Part shown: positions 42,780 through 55,425 of the stretch, in pieces | Position numbering within the stretch: the stretch's first letter is position 1 | How the letters are laid out: each line of letters opens with the position of its first letter | From: Dendrophyllia cribrosa | Lineage: Eukaryota > Cnidaria > Anthozoa > Scleractinia > Dendrophylliidae | Reading direction: 5' to 3' | Length of the DNA: 64,000 bases | Assembly (NCBI GenBank): GCA_024195265.1 | Contig: JAJLRJ010000001.1 | Coordinates: 3,471,884-3,535,883, forward strand | The notes under the pieces: generated by a model | What the model saw: only the letters and a program-made list of their open reading frames with translations | The model's database searches: none | What the model was told of the DNA's origin: nothing | Made by a program: the position numbers and the translations under genes

Positions 42780-42965
42780 TGTTTTCATGATTATGGCCAG
42801 GAGCTTGCTTTAAGCTTACTTTATTATCTTGAAATTAGACGAAACCATTGCCAAAAGTGATTGAAGCAAAGAAATATGAACAACAGACAAAATAACGACT
42901 ACAAAAGTCAAAATTTCACAAGAATGGCAAGTTTGATTTCTTGACCATCTTTCAATAAATCATTA
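42780..42965 (-). mobile_element. SINE-like copy lacking the tRNA head
   Basis: On the minus strand this parallels the body and tail of the element at 43.81-44.03 kb ('ggccaagaatgg'-like start, 'tcacttttgg', tail 'aaagtaagcttaaag'). Confidence 0.35.
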
Positions 42966-43299
42966 ATCCTTGCAATCCCGCACTTTATCTCCAAACTACT
43001 GCTTTTGTTTTGCTCTATACAATTTTTTTTATCCAACTAAGTTGTATATTTAGTGGCATTTGGCGATATAATATGGAAATAAGCTAAGCGAAATTTTGCT
43101 ATATATTTCAGCGGGACAGCAATTAAATTTGGTAAGGAATGTACATCTAGTCTGTAGAGTTGCCAACGAACTGCCGACTGCAGTTCACCCTAAACGCCGT
43201 TTATTGAGTTGATATACCTGGAGTGATGACAATAGCTAACATGTGAATTTTACCGTACTATGTTTAAGGTTTTTTTATAACCATATTTAAGTAGTAGAT

Positions 43300-43372
43300 A
43301 AAATATGAGCGGGAGATGTGTATGGGCGTTTACAATGGCTCGCCTTCGGCTCGCCATTGTAAACGCCCATAC

Positions 43373-43397
<25 letters not shown>
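43300..43397. repeat. Hairpin, about 45-bp arms
   Basis: GTATGGGCGTTTACAATGGC on the left is mirrored on the right across a short loop. Outer arms (gataaaatat) match imperfectly. Confidence 0.8.
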
Positions 43398-43409
<12 letters not shown>

Positions 43410-43812
43410 GAACAATGAGTAGAGATCTGTATGAAAAGTTAATGAATACTAATTAGCTGAGCAGGTGTTTGTATCAAAAGTTAATTCTACTGTTTAATAA
43501 TTCATCAACTCAGTTGATTTGTATTGGGGTTTACAAAGGTATACATGTGACTCAAATACTGCCTATTTATTGGTCATAACTGTTAATATGAATTATGAAT
43601 GAATTTTACAAGTCTTTTTTACTGTTCAACTGTGACCTCAAGCATTACATAACGATTATAGTATTACACACTCAGCAGCTCACCCAGCATTCTAAGAGTA
43701 TATTATTTCGGCAGCTTTTATCTAAGGGCTCAAGCCTTTTAATTGGTACGTCTCGAATTTATTTACTACACATGTATATTTGTTATGTAAGGCTCACCTA
43801 CTTATTTATATA

Positions 43813-44035
43813 GCATGACTAAGACCTTACTTTAAGCTTGCTTCATTACAAAAAAAATCAGCCCCAAAAGTGATAATTAAGATAAAGAATAAATAACTAC
43901 TAAAAAGCCAAAGTTTGCGGATTTCTGAACCGCTTGTCATGAAATCAAATTTGATGAATTGTAATCCACTTCCATTCTTGGCCAACGTGGTCAGAGCGGG
44001 ACTTGAACCAGCGCTAACCACCCGACCATTTTAGG
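43813..44035 (-). mobile_element. Candidate tRNA-derived SINE
   Basis: The minus strand starts with a tRNA-like stretch containing GGTTCAAGTCCCGC, a perfect pol III B box. It is followed by a body similar to 42.78-42.97 kb and the same 'aagcttaaagtaag' tail. The A box is poor and too close, so the head is partly deleted. Confidence 0.4.
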
Positions 44036-44327
44036 CAAATTATAATGTGCTCATAGCCGCAAACAACGTGATGGCGAAAGCCATGAAAATCTTTGATAAG
44101 TTTTGTAAAACATGCAACAAGGACAAAGCTCTGCATTTCTTTGATAAAATCATGTCACAAAGATCTTTCAAAACTTCTCATTATCTCGTAGACTAAACAT
44201 TACAGCAAACGCAGGAGTCCTAGCCACATGATGGTTAGTTTTGTTGTTCTTAACAAAAACTACTAGACTAGACCTCTAAAAATCCAAACATTTTAGCTGA
44301 GGACATAGGTTGACCTATTTCTAAGCT

Positions 44328-47300
44328 TTACTGAACAAGAATATAACAGTTCGCTTCGATGTGCTTCTCTCCTTTGTCGGTCCCCTGTGGTCCTGCCTCA
44401 TTCCCACAAGAGTTGGATCCATGTTGCCACCCTCTATTACCTGCAGACCCAAATCCAATTCTCGAATTGCACGAATGGCAATCCTTTTCATTGTTGGTTA
44501 TGATGCCAATCCTGGTCATAGCATGGGCGCTTGTTCCACTAGGTGATATTACATTAAAACCCTCCATGTTGCAGTGCTTCTGGAGAGAGGATCCATGCAG
44601 AAGGGATTTCCATTTTTCTCTACCGATGTTTGTTTCTATATAGCTGTTGTTTGCCAGAAGTGCATGTAGGGAAACTGCTTCGTGAGCAATAGCTAACCAC
44701 TTTGTTTCCTCGCCTGCAGCTCGCATCCCAAGACAAAGTTTGGTAAAAGGATTACTCCAGAAGCTTGGCATCTTTGCCTCTTGGAGGTCTATTCCAGATT
44801 CACCAGAGGTTTGATTATATGCCAATTTGTCGCTCCAGAAGGTTGCATTATAAGAGAAAGTACTCTTGAGAGAAAACAAAATTGAAACTCTATGAATGTA
44901 AAATAATTCAAAGGAGCTGAGATTTCTGTTATAGTTCTATCATTGGGCTTAGCACATGCACATATCTCTTTATTATATAGGCAAACTGATCCTTGATGAA
45001 AGGAGCATTCTGATTGGTTCTCTGAACAACAAGATGGACCGCTTACGAAGCAAAGTATCCAACATAGCTCAAATTGTTTCGGTTTTCACGGAAAACAGAA
45101 AATGTTTTAAATTTTAAGTAAGAAATCTTTTAACCGTTATGTCGGAGTTGTACAACGAAAATGACGAGCTCGAGTTTTATCAGACGAAGACGCAGAAATA
45201 GACGTAGGTGGAGAAGCAAGCGTTGAAAAAAATTACTGAGAAAACAAAGAAAACAAGTCTGTATAGTACCGTGAGTTTATCGAAGAACAACAGACATGCA
45301 AGAAGTACAAAACAAAAACATTAACCTAAATCCGCAAAAGCAAAAGAACGAGTCCAGAAAGCTGGAGGCTATACCCTGGGACGAACTTAATCTACTACTT
45401 TGCGCTTTTTTCAAAGATATAAGAAAGAAAAATGGCGACGAATACGAACCTGGAACTCTAACTTGCCTCCAAAGAAGCATTCAGCGTCATCTTAACACCC
45501 ACGGGTCACAAGCCAATCTCATCCAAGGGGACGAATTCAAATTATCCTGAGTCTTTTGTGCTAAAGGGAAACAGCTTGTAGTGGAGAGAGGAAAGGGCAA
45601 TCGTCCCAAAGCGAGCCGAGAAGTTAGCGCAGTCGAAGAAGACAAGCTCTTTGCCGAAGGAGAATTTGGCGACCACAACCCGGTTGCTCTGCAGCGCACA
45701 CTCTGGTGGCTCCTGGCTTTATATTTTGGTTTTAGAGCCAGAGACGAAAGTAGAAGGCTCCAGCGTGGAGATGTCAGCCTTGAAAATGAACCGGACACAG
45801 GCAATGAAATGCTGGTTTGGCAAGCAGAAAGAGGTTCGAAGACGCGTCAAGGACAGGACAAACCAAGTGGTCATCGAGCATTTTACCCCACTGCTCAAGC
45901 AACTGATAACCAGCGCTGTCCAGTTAAATATTATAAACTGTTCAGAAGTCATAGGCCCATTGAGATGTATCAGCCACAGCCGGGAGGCACCGTTCTACTT
46001 GGCCGTAAATCACCAACGAAAGTCTACTGATGCAGTTTGGTACAAGAAAAACCCGCTTGGCAAGAATGAAATCGGGAAGCTACTCTCCAAGGCTGCCAAA
46101 AATGCTGGTTTACCGGGAAGAGTGACCAACCACGTGCACCCGATTCGCAAAACCTGTATCTCCTGATTGCTGGATTCAGATGTGCCTGAAAATTACGTCG
46201 CCCAACTTAGTGGACATCGCAATTTAAAAAGCTTGGATTCCTACAAATCGGCTTCCATTCAGCATCAACGGAGAATGTCGTCCCAAGCAGCTCAGTGATA
46301 ATGCCAAAATAACAACACAAGTGGAAAAGTTCCAGTATGATGGCAACCAAAGAAGCTCAGTCGGCTGTTTTTCAAGGAGCAAATTTTCAAAACTGTTCCT
46401 TCAACATCCAGATAAGCATGAATCAAGGGGCTCATGAATCAGCCACCGCTTCGCAAACGCCGAGCCATTTTAAGTGACGATGAAGACGATTAATTGTAAA
46501 CTTGACTTAAAAACTTGAATTTTATTGTCATTCATTCCTTTGTTCACTATTCATCGCTTTTAAGAACTGCATTTCCGTCGAATGTAAAGAATTTTATTAG
46601 GATAAAGCTTTTCGAAGTTTTCGATTGACGAAACATGTCAAATTTTGCTTGTCAAACTTATCCAATAAAAAGTCGCATTTGTTTTGCATCAACCAATCAG
46701 AATTACTCCATGTGGTTTTTGTCTACTGTATGTATGCGTCAGCACTGACTTTTCTTGCTCCGCGTGCACAGCAGAGATAAACAAGATTTGGCAGATTTGC
46801 GGACTAAAGCAATACCCAAGATAACCTATATAATAAAACCTTTATTGAACTGGCTTGTTCGGTCCGTATCGGGAAAATATATATTGGTCTCCTTCCTTTT
46901 TTGCAAGTAGTTTATGGACCGAGCCGAAGGCAAGAGAGGACAAATTTCTCTCTTGCCGAAGGCAAAAAGAAAACGAGACCAATATTTTCCCAATACGGAC
47001 CGTACAAGCTAGTTCAATAACATCTATGTACTTCAGTTTAACAGACTTGGTACAACATACTCGTCTTATTCAAAACTTCCAACTTAGCTAACTGATTCGT
47101 CATGAATAATAGCCTTTTGGGTGTGTACGGATTGGACATATTGAAGTTATCATTAAAAAAAGATCAAATATCTTCCACTAAATGTTTCTAAAGACCACGC
47201 ACCTTTGCTCCATCGATCTTCATAACTAGAGTCCATCCTCCTCGTCCGCATCCACGAATGTTCTCCATGTGGCAATACGTTAAAGCCACACCTCCCCCCT

Positions 47301-50300
47301 CTGTTTTAAGGTAGTAAGCACCGCTTTTAGATCCGCTGCAAAGCCAAAATGTACAGGTATCAATTACAATTCAATCCTTGACTTGGACAAATGGTAAGTG
47401 CACCACAACGGAAGACCAGGGAAACTTTTGCAAAATACTAATGATTTACCATATAAAGTGTTTCATCGTTTGTTATTTATTATCTATATTCATTCACAAA
47501 TCATAAATTAAGAGCTTTTTTCGCATAATACTGAACATACTTAAAAGATTTGCCTTACGGTGTATTGATTAAGACTTCTGCACACGAATGCGCTGCACAA
47601 GATTGATTGTAGCCTTTGAATTCTGCAAAGACGAAAACCATAACATGAACTAAAAATGTCATTTCGCTAACTGATCGTGTATTGTTATAGAAATTTGATG
47701 TAAGAATTTAAAATTCATTCAGTCTGGGTCTGTCTAATTTATTACTAATACGTGCTGTTAAGTTGATTGTCAATGTTTCATATATCAAAACGCTAAACAT
47801 GCATGACGCTAACAAAATTTGCACGGATATGCTCCAGCGTCGGTCACCATGCATACACACTACATGGAGTGCGTGTATGGAAAGTGCATTGCGAACAGAT
47901 GAAAATATTACCGGTACCGAGTGAGCAGGTACAAAGCTTGCACGAATCCAAACTGCACACTGCAAAGATGCAAACTGTACCAATGCGAACATAACCCAAA
48001 AACGTCTTTGCTATTTGGTGCTGGGTACATTATACATTATCAATTTGGCAAATTGCCATTTTGTTCCAAAAAAAAATTTGGAGATAATTTCTTAAAATTC
48101 TTATGTATAAAAGGTGAGCTATAATTTCATACAATTCCCCATGCAGAAAAGTAAAGGCCTGTGAAAACACATGCGACTTTTCATGCGATTTTTGTCGCAT
48201 TCTCCAATGCAACTTTTGTCGCAAGCGTAAACTAGCGGAGAATTCTGTGCGATTCGGGTCCGACATTTGCTGTGATTTCTCAAAAATCGCCTTCATGTTG
48301 CATCAAGTTGCAACAGGTTTCGAATCGCGCACAAATCGCACTGAAATCGTCGCAAAAGATGCAACTTGGTGCGACAAAAATTGCATCGAAAAGTGCGTCA
48401 AACATTCCGCAAACAAATGTACGCAAACTACTACTATTGGTCATAAAATTAAAAGTGTATTTATTTTCAGTACTAATTGTTTGGTGAGGATCATTTCCTG
48501 CACATTCCATCTTAGGCGAGCAGGCAAATGATCCAACTGTATTAATGCACGACGCATCAGACGAGCAGTTATGACTTCCAGTAGCACATTCATTCACATC
48601 TGCAAAAAAAAATATTTTCGTTCATATTCTTGCGGGTATGAAGGCTCATAATGCGGGGAATTATTGGATAAATGTCAATTAGAGCATTTGCGCTAAAGCG
48701 AATTCTTAGAGAGGGTCAGACCACTTTTATTGCATTAGGGATGTACATTCCAATCAAACTAACCTACTGTGATAGTATTTGATGAGTGTCTAATGATTTT
48801 TTCTCCTTTAATCTCAAACGTGCATTGTCTAAGCGTTTGGAAACTCAAGCTCCATATCGTTGCTTTTATGAGAAAGTTTTTCAATCGAGTGTCCCCCTCG
48901 TTTGCTTTAGTTATGTTCTGCTAAACTCAGTGACATGTCTGAAAAGTTAATAAACAGCTACTTAAACTTACACCTTATTCATCCAGTCGAAAGTTTTAAA
49001 GTAAGAATGGAAAAGGGAATCCCCCCTCCATTCTCATAGAGAGAAGAATTTAATTCGGTACCTTTATTGCACAACACTCCAGTAAACCCTGTTGGACAGA
49101 TGCATTGAAAACTGTTGTCAGCGAGAAAGTTTGGTCTGCAAGTTGCATTTTTCACACAAGGAGAACTGCTGCAAGGATTCTGTGCCAGAATAAACATCAC
49201 AATAAAGATAGTTCTAAATAAGTGCATGTTTAATATACCAACTCGAGTTATTTTTACGGTTATCAGTGCTTTGGCCATCATAACGCGCGTTCTTGCTTTG
49301 CATAATTCAGGAGGGCTTTTTTACACCATTCCAGTCTGTTACATTAAATTGAGCTGGAATTGATCAACTGTTTCAATTCTTAAACTGTTAAAAGAGCTAA
49401 AAAATTGAAACAGCCCGACGTTGTATTTTAAACTTGTAAAGAAGGGTTTTATAAACGTAAAGCTGAGATATCCAGACCAAATGGCAGAACAGTAATTTCA
49501 ACTGAAAACTAAGAATTTTAATTGATTCCCTATTCGAACAGTGTCACACCCTAAATGGAAAACTCTCAACATAGAAATGTACCTTGGTGGCAATATATTT
49601 ATGTTCATCTGCCTCTATTAAACCTTTCGGATCCACTGCGTTGTTCAGTTCACATCTCCATTGTCCATTGTCAAGCTGGGGGCTTATGTTGATTGATTGA
49701 CAAATGTCGTTCAAGTAACAGTGGGATTCGCACATATCCTCTTGTGTCACATACAGGGTATCGATCACATGTCCTTTTAAAATTCTTCCTGTTAGGGGTG
49801 GTGAAAACTCTTTGATCCTGCAACATTCTGAATGGGAATAAAACTGTTATTAAAAGCTCTAGTAATCATAATATGACAGAAGTTGAACCTCGCTTTATTG
49901 TCACACCCTTAACCCTTTAACTCCCCAAGAGTGCCAATATCAAAATTAAAAAAAAAAAAAATTAATTTTGTAAAATACTGAAAAACAAATGGTACCATGC
50001 AAAAGTACTGGTTTCTCTATAGGTGCGGTTACACTGAACACTTTTATCGTGATAAATGACCCTTTCACCACGGGAAATTGCATTTAGTTAGTGTGACCGA
50101 CATTTCCCGAGGTAAATTTCCGGTGGTAACAGTATCCATGGATGCAGGAAAAAGTTCACACGAAGCGCCCATGACATTAACGTGGTAAATTGCTCCGCGT
50201 GGTGTGTGTAACCGCACCTTAAATGTTTCCATAATTGACTCTTGGTTAAAGGGTTAAAGGGTGTTGGAAGTTTAGTTTTTCAGATTTTTGTTTTCTCATG

Positions 50301-51086
50301 GATTCAGTTGGGATTACAAAAAATTTAAATGAGAAGGTAAAACCATTATTGTATATCATTTACTAACAAAAAGTAGTAAATACTAGAAATTACTAGAAAC
50401 TGTTGTGAACCACCTTAAACCCACATCTGCCTGTTCACAATTTCATTACTTTGGGTATTACAAGCTTTTCTCGCCCGTCTCTCTCGTAACGTCTCACCCG
50501 TCTCTTAGGTCGGCACCCAGCCGGCCTGCCCCGACTGCTCACGAAATCCTGCCGCGAGGAAATCTTTGGTACTTTTCCAAAATATTTAGTCGTTTGGGCG
50601 AAAAGAAATGACAAATCAAATTCGTATGGCCTACGAAGACAACTAAGAATGTGCTGTATAACAAATATTGCATTCAGTATATTATGGTGCGACCTGATCG
50701 TTCAGTTGATGTTTCTGAACTGCTGAGTTGAACTCCAATAGATGGTTTTTGAAAAGATCACGTAGTATAATATGCCCAGACTGTAAACACAAAGTTTATG
50801 CAAACCTTTTTATTAGTGATAAAATACTGTATGTTGCTTTGTTGCTAAATAGCTGGTATCTTTCAAACGTTTCGCCGCAAATGTGGATTTGCGTGGTGTC
50901 TCAGCGAGATTGAATTTTATGTTTAGCGTTTTAAGAGCTTCATTTTCTGTTAAAATGTTTAACAAAGCGAAACAGATACTTACCAATCTCCATGATCCAA
51001 CCGCACAAAAGAATGATCATCGTCATCGTCACAAGACTGGCTAGATGCATCTTCAAAGTCTTGGCAACAAGACTTGCACCGTTCAT
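44328..51086 (-). CDS. Secreted PAN-EGF protein, skeletal organic matrix protein 5-like
   Basis: Minus-strand exons: 51086-50984 (signal peptide, start MNGASLVAK; Met13 is an alternative), 49827-49583 (PAN-type, [34 protein letters not shown]), 49179-49062 ([26 protein letters not shown]), 48599 downward (second EGF, incomplete), 47622-47559, 47335-47203 ([10 protein letters not shown]) and 44864-44328 ([41 protein letters not shown], end). Phases agree at every junction. The layout resembles coral skeletal organic matrix protein 5 and relatives, which are secreted. Without exon 4 the product is 399 residues, still in frame. A skeletal role is inferred from similarity only. Confidence 0.82.
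45139..46493 (+). pseudogene. Crypton-type tyrosine recombinase (DUF3504), dead copy
   Basis: Fragments in several frames follow the usual order: [105 protein letters not shown] and a C-terminal [11 protein letters not shown]. Catalytic features of tyrosine recombinases are visible: Arg in FRARDE, a changed NHxxRK (normally NHSVRKT), GH and the Tyr of LDSY. Stops at 45190, 45550 and 46165 and frameshifts near 45550 and 45990 make it non-functional. It lies antisense in the last intron of the PAN-EGF gene. Confidence 0.8.
46842..47019. mobile_element. Palindromic MITE
   Basis: Arms of about 45 bp (TTGTTCGGTCCGTATCGGG and mirror) around a core with GAAGGCAAGAGAG inverted motifs. In an intron of the PAN-EGF gene. 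Confidence 0.65.
48150..48440. mobile_element. MITE-like sequence of GTCGCA/TGCGAC motifs
   Basis: Starts GGCCTGTGAAAACACATGCG and carries many TTTTGTCGCA/TGCGACAAAA motifs in both senses. The right end is not defined. Similar motifs occur at 58.86-59.15 kb. Confidence 0.45.
48505..48599 (-). CDS. Second EGF exon of the PAN-EGF gene, damaged or skipped
   Basis: Acceptor TTTTTTGCAG, then [18 protein letters not shown] and INTVGSFAC, a calcium-binding-type EGF start. The usual CxC ending is replaced by [12 protein letters not shown] and no good donor follows. Flanking exons have matching phase 1, so leaving this exon out keeps the frame. Confidence 0.6.
49909..50257. mobile_element. TTAACCCTTTAAC-ended element with a nested MITE
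   Basis: TTAACCCTTTAACTCCC at the left, its inverse at the right (about 50244-50257). Inside it, 50021-50220 is a second palindromic element with ends AGGTGCGGTTACAC. In the first intron of the PAN-EGF gene. Confidence 0.55.
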
Positions 51087-52207
51087 GTTTGAATTCAAAA
51101 CTGACTGATTTTAGTTTGCACACAACTGAATATGTATTTCATGAGCAGGTGCTTCACTATTGGTGTTAATGCATAAGCTCTTCATTTTAATATGAAACAT
51201 GGAACGATATCCATTGGCGGCTTTTAAATGAATAATATTATTCGGACACGTTTTTTTGGCTTGCATGGCTCATTTGCGTTTTAAAAACAGAATGAAACAA
51301 TTTCACAAAAATTAGAGTTTTACCGTACTAATAGGCACTGATGACAACTCTAAAATTACATAAAGCGCAAAAAAATATTTGGTACAGCTTTTATATCATT
51401 ACAACCTTTCCTATACTATAGTTTTTAGAACTCTTGATTGTTACCTTGTGCGCGGTTTGGAGTTTATCATCCTGATTTGCTTTAATTTTTACCCGCTGAC
51501 ATTTTATAATCGGCTTTTGTGATATCGCTCTGAATATATAGAAACAGGCTAAATCACGTTTATAGAAAAACAAAATGTAAGTTTGACAACACGACCTGTA
51601 AACAAGTCAGCACGCAAATAATGGTGTCTGATTTAAAGCACTCTTGGCTTAATTTTTTTTTGCGTTATTGCAAAACTGTATTTTTTAAAAGTATTTTTAG
51701 CCATAGTTTTTAATCATCGGCAGGTGACTGGAATTAATGCGTATAACTTTAAAACATGTTTTATGCATATTATACTTTAAGTGCTTTCAATTTGTATGAA
51801 AGAAAAAACGTTGAGAATTTTCTACCAAATGGAACAGTACAATTTTTCCGCATAAGAGCGTGTACCCCTGGGTGTGTACCAGCACGTTTGTATGGAAAAC
51901 CAGTGAAAACTTTCCTTCTTTGCGTTATAATGACGGTGAATAATCAGCAGACCTTAGTTCGCGGGCAGGGACTGTAATTAAAATAGCCCGGGCGGCATAT
52001 AGCGCGCATAAAACAGACGTCTGTTCTGAAGTGAAAAGCTATTTAATGGATCATTGTCTCCAATATCTAGTATCTTTAACAAGTATTCACCGAAATGAAG
52101 GTGAACAAACTCGCGCGAAATCCAGAACAATTTCTGGAGGTAAATAGCAAATACTGTCCCGAGTGTGAATAGCCAATCAGAGCGCACGAGAAACAGTATC
52201 CGTTTGG
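51087..52207. other. Upstream region of the PAN-EGF gene; no gene seen
   Basis: AT-rich. No promoter could be defined. Confidence 0.5.
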
Positions 52208-52367
52208 TATAGAGCGTTTTCACTTGACGTCATAGCCGCCATATTGGTGTTCCGGTACAAAAGAATTTTAATTAACTTCTTTTGTTAGGAACACCAACAT
52301 GGCTGCCATGGCCTTTGTCATTTGAGTCCCACGGGACTGAAGGTCACGTGAGTGAAAACGCTCTATA
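52208..52367. mobile_element. MITE with TATAGAGCG ends
   Basis: TATAGAGCGTTTTCACTTGA and its near inverse at the right end. Probably TA-targeted. Confidence 0.55.
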
Positions 52368-52945
52368 TCCTACATATATATAATTTGCAATGTTTTGTAA
52401 AGTTTTCTGGTTTTGGAAATAAATACACCTTAATCGATGGTTTAACAGATAATACGCGGGGTATTTTACGAGTTGCGTAGTATTTTTTGAGCCTCGTAGG
52501 GGCGAGAAAAAATACATTCCTATTGCCTAAACTGTGGCTTAAAAATAATAATTATAATAATAATAACAATCTTTCAGAACAGGTGCGTCCGTCACTAACG
52601 TGGTTTTCAGGACGGCCCTCTGTAATGGTTAAATTCAATTTATCAATAATGGTAAAAATAAAACCTAAAAAGCTAAGGTATTAAAAATAAAAAAAAACTA
52701 ATGGCATTATATACAAATCGGAGATAAAAAATGTACTATCGCTGATTACAAAAGCTAAAATATCAATAGAATATTTTAAAGACTTGCGAATTTCTTCTTA
52801 AATAGCAAAATTGATTTACAATCACAGACACTAGAGTCTGGGTTATTAATATCATTCGCGGCCTGGTAGGTAAGTTTGTGTTTTCCCCAGTTCGTTTTTG
52901 GGCGAGGGAGGTGGAGTTTGGAAGACTGGCGTGTGTTGAATGTGC

Positions 52946-55348
52946 TTAAAGTGCACCTAACCCCAAAACTGTTTTTTCGCTTAATCAACTCTATGTACGT
53001 TGAAAAGTTGAATAGTTAAATATTTCTTGTTTTTAACGTTGCGTTAGTGAATTATAGAGGTTTGAATTTACAAAATGTTAATAAGATGACGTCAAATCAA
53101 GACTCGTTTATTATACAACTACTTGTTTCCACCTCCAAGTAATATTTTTTTTACAAATCAATTGACTTTTAACAGTTTTTATTTAGTATTTCTTAGATTG
53201 ATTATCCTTAAGCTGAGAACTGCGTATTGAATAGAAACAAGACGCTGTGGAAGCGTATACTTGGGCGTCGTTGTATTAGGCATATTGGAGAATAATTGTC
53301 TTGGGAATCTGCATGCACGTTATTTCACGGTTTGATGATAGGGAGTATTCGGATAGTGTGAGCAGTCTAACAAAGAAGCGCGTTAACCGTCAAAACAAGA
53401 AGACACAGTACATTTAGCGTGCGAGATCGCACGCATGATTAAAGAAGACGAGTACATATCGATGCCTACTTTGTACTCACCGTTGAAAAAAAGGCCGTAT
53501 GTCAGAATTCCCCGATGGTTGTTATTGGTTTTAGCTAAATCTTGTAACTAGCTGGTCTGTGTTTCTGACACTTTTGAAGTGAATGCAAATGTAGCCGCAA
53601 AGTGGCTTTTCGAAGCCATGATGCAATTGCCTGGTCCGGACCCGAGATCAAAACAACTTTTCCAATTGAAAGTTTTGCTGGAAGTATTCCCGCCGTTATT
53701 ATAATAAAGTTTGAATGAAACTTATAACTTTAATCAAAGTTAACGACAGAAGTGATAATTTAGGAGGAGAGAAACAAATTTAGCCCTTTGAAACATATTT
53801 TTGCAGTTGAGGTAAAAATGTTGCAATTTGCATAATGTGAAAGTAATTTGAAACCTTTCCAGTAACGCATAACGCAGCTGTTTCATAAAACATCTCGCAA
53901 TCAGTCACACGAAAATATATCAAGTTTTTATTCCTCTGTATCCGAAACACAGAAAAGAAAATTAAATGAAAAAGTGATCGCTTTAAGGTTATTTTCGCCC
54001 GAGAAACATTCACTAGCGGAAACAAAACTCTCAAGAAACGTCTCGCAAGACACCGCGTGCATTGTTTACATCTTCTCTCGGCGGTGAATTTTTGCACCCA
54101 AAGTTTCAGTTGGCTGTTCTGTTCCTTCAACTTCACGAAATAAAAATGAATGAAAGGCAAACAACCGAAAGAAGTGAAATTAATTGGGATTCCTACCACG
54201 CTTATATTTCTTCCTTCGCTGTCCACTGTTCACTTCTTATTACATGTAAATAAGCGCTATGTATGTATTCGTCTAAATTATCTTCTTCATGTTCGTTTGA
54301 ACATGTTTTAGCGGGTTTCCGTCATGAAGGTATCGTAGAATTAATCGCGAGTGTCAAATACTTTCGCAGTGTCTTCTTGAGTAATTTCTTTACGCATATT
54401 GAATATGAAACTGTTAGATGCAACAGAGAAAACACAACTCGCACTTTGTGACGTTCGCCTCGCATCAACAAACAACAGGTGTACTCCACCGCGGTTAAAC
54501 GAGAGAAATTTGCAAAAGTTAACCAAAGTACTATAAAGTTAAGGTTGTCATTTTCACTGTTTATTAAAAGTTTCATATATTGACAATACACTGTCAACTC
54601 ACTAAACGTTTTGAAAGTTTACTAAAAAAAAGTTCTAAGCGTTTGAAAACTATGAACCGCAGAACTGTCGGCGCCATTTGCCAACACAATTTTGCTCAGG
54701 CACGAAGCGTTTTGATCAGTTTTTCAACGATCGAAAAGAAGCTCGTTATTTTGAGCCAGAAATATGAAAAGATAGTTACATAAACTAATTATTTTATACA
54801 TCCTTGCCCACGTTTCCACTTAATACTAAATGAATCCCACCAAATAAAACGAAAAACGCCTCGGACGCGTGACCGCGGTGAAGGTTTGAACAATCCCGCC
54901 ATCCCCAGAGTTGCGCAATACTGCACATTTGTGGACGACCAAACTGCATTTTAATACTTGGTCGCTCCGCCCAAGTAATAATGGTAGACTGCTAGCTGTC
55001 CCTTTTCAGTCAATCGAGCGGGCGAGCTAATCACGAAAACAAGCTTGTTGAAACTGGAGCGAGAGAACGAGCCGAGGGGCCCCCTCGGTTCGCATTATAC
55101 TTTTCGCTCACTCGCCGCTCGGATCGCCGATCGCGTATTTGCTCGCCCGCTCGACTATCCAGACAGGGACTGCTAGCAGTCTAAAATAATGGTAAAGTCT
55201 TGATTTAACGTCATCTAATTAGCATTTTGTAAATTCAAATCTCTATAACTCACTAACGCGACGTTAAAAACAAGAAACATTTCACTATTCGACTTTTCAA
55301 CGTACATTGAGTTGATTGAAAGAAAACTGAAAAATTGGGGGTTAGGTT
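52946..55348. mobile_element. Inverted-repeat element, copy 2 (long form)
   Basis: Left end GTGCACCTAACCCC after TTAA (52946-52949). The right arm near 55.20-55.35 kb ends GGGGGTTAGGT, where another element cut it off. It shares arms and flanking interior with 486-1473 but has about 1.9 kb more middle sequence. Open frames inside (53780-54226 minus, 54061-54253 plus) have no recognised motif. Confidence 0.6.
54977..55192. mobile_element. Palindromic MULE-like MITE
   Basis: Ends TAGACTGCTAGC and GCTAGCAGTCTA (about 54985-55183), with inner GAGCGGGCGAGC arms. AATAATGG lies on both sides, an 8-9 bp duplication. Confidence 0.6.
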
Positions 55349-55425
55349 AGTCTCCTACGCAGAAGTTATTAGGGCTCGTCACGCAACGCTCCTAGCCCTA
55401 ATAACGGCTGCGTAGGAGACTAGGG
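55349..55425. mobile_element. Short palindromic element
   Basis: TAGTCTCCTACGCAG and its mirror enclose GTTATTAGGGCT arms. It truncates the right end of the 52.95-kb element. Confidence 0.6.

Noticed and set aside
47795..47995. Cys-rich plus-strand stretch ([19 protein letters not shown])
   Set aside because: Looks like a small Cys-rich exon but has a stop upstream and no splice partners; could be a relic.
53780..54226. 148-residue minus-strand frame inside the inverted-repeat element
   Set aside because: No transposase motif or similarity seen; considered a possible element protein but unsupported.
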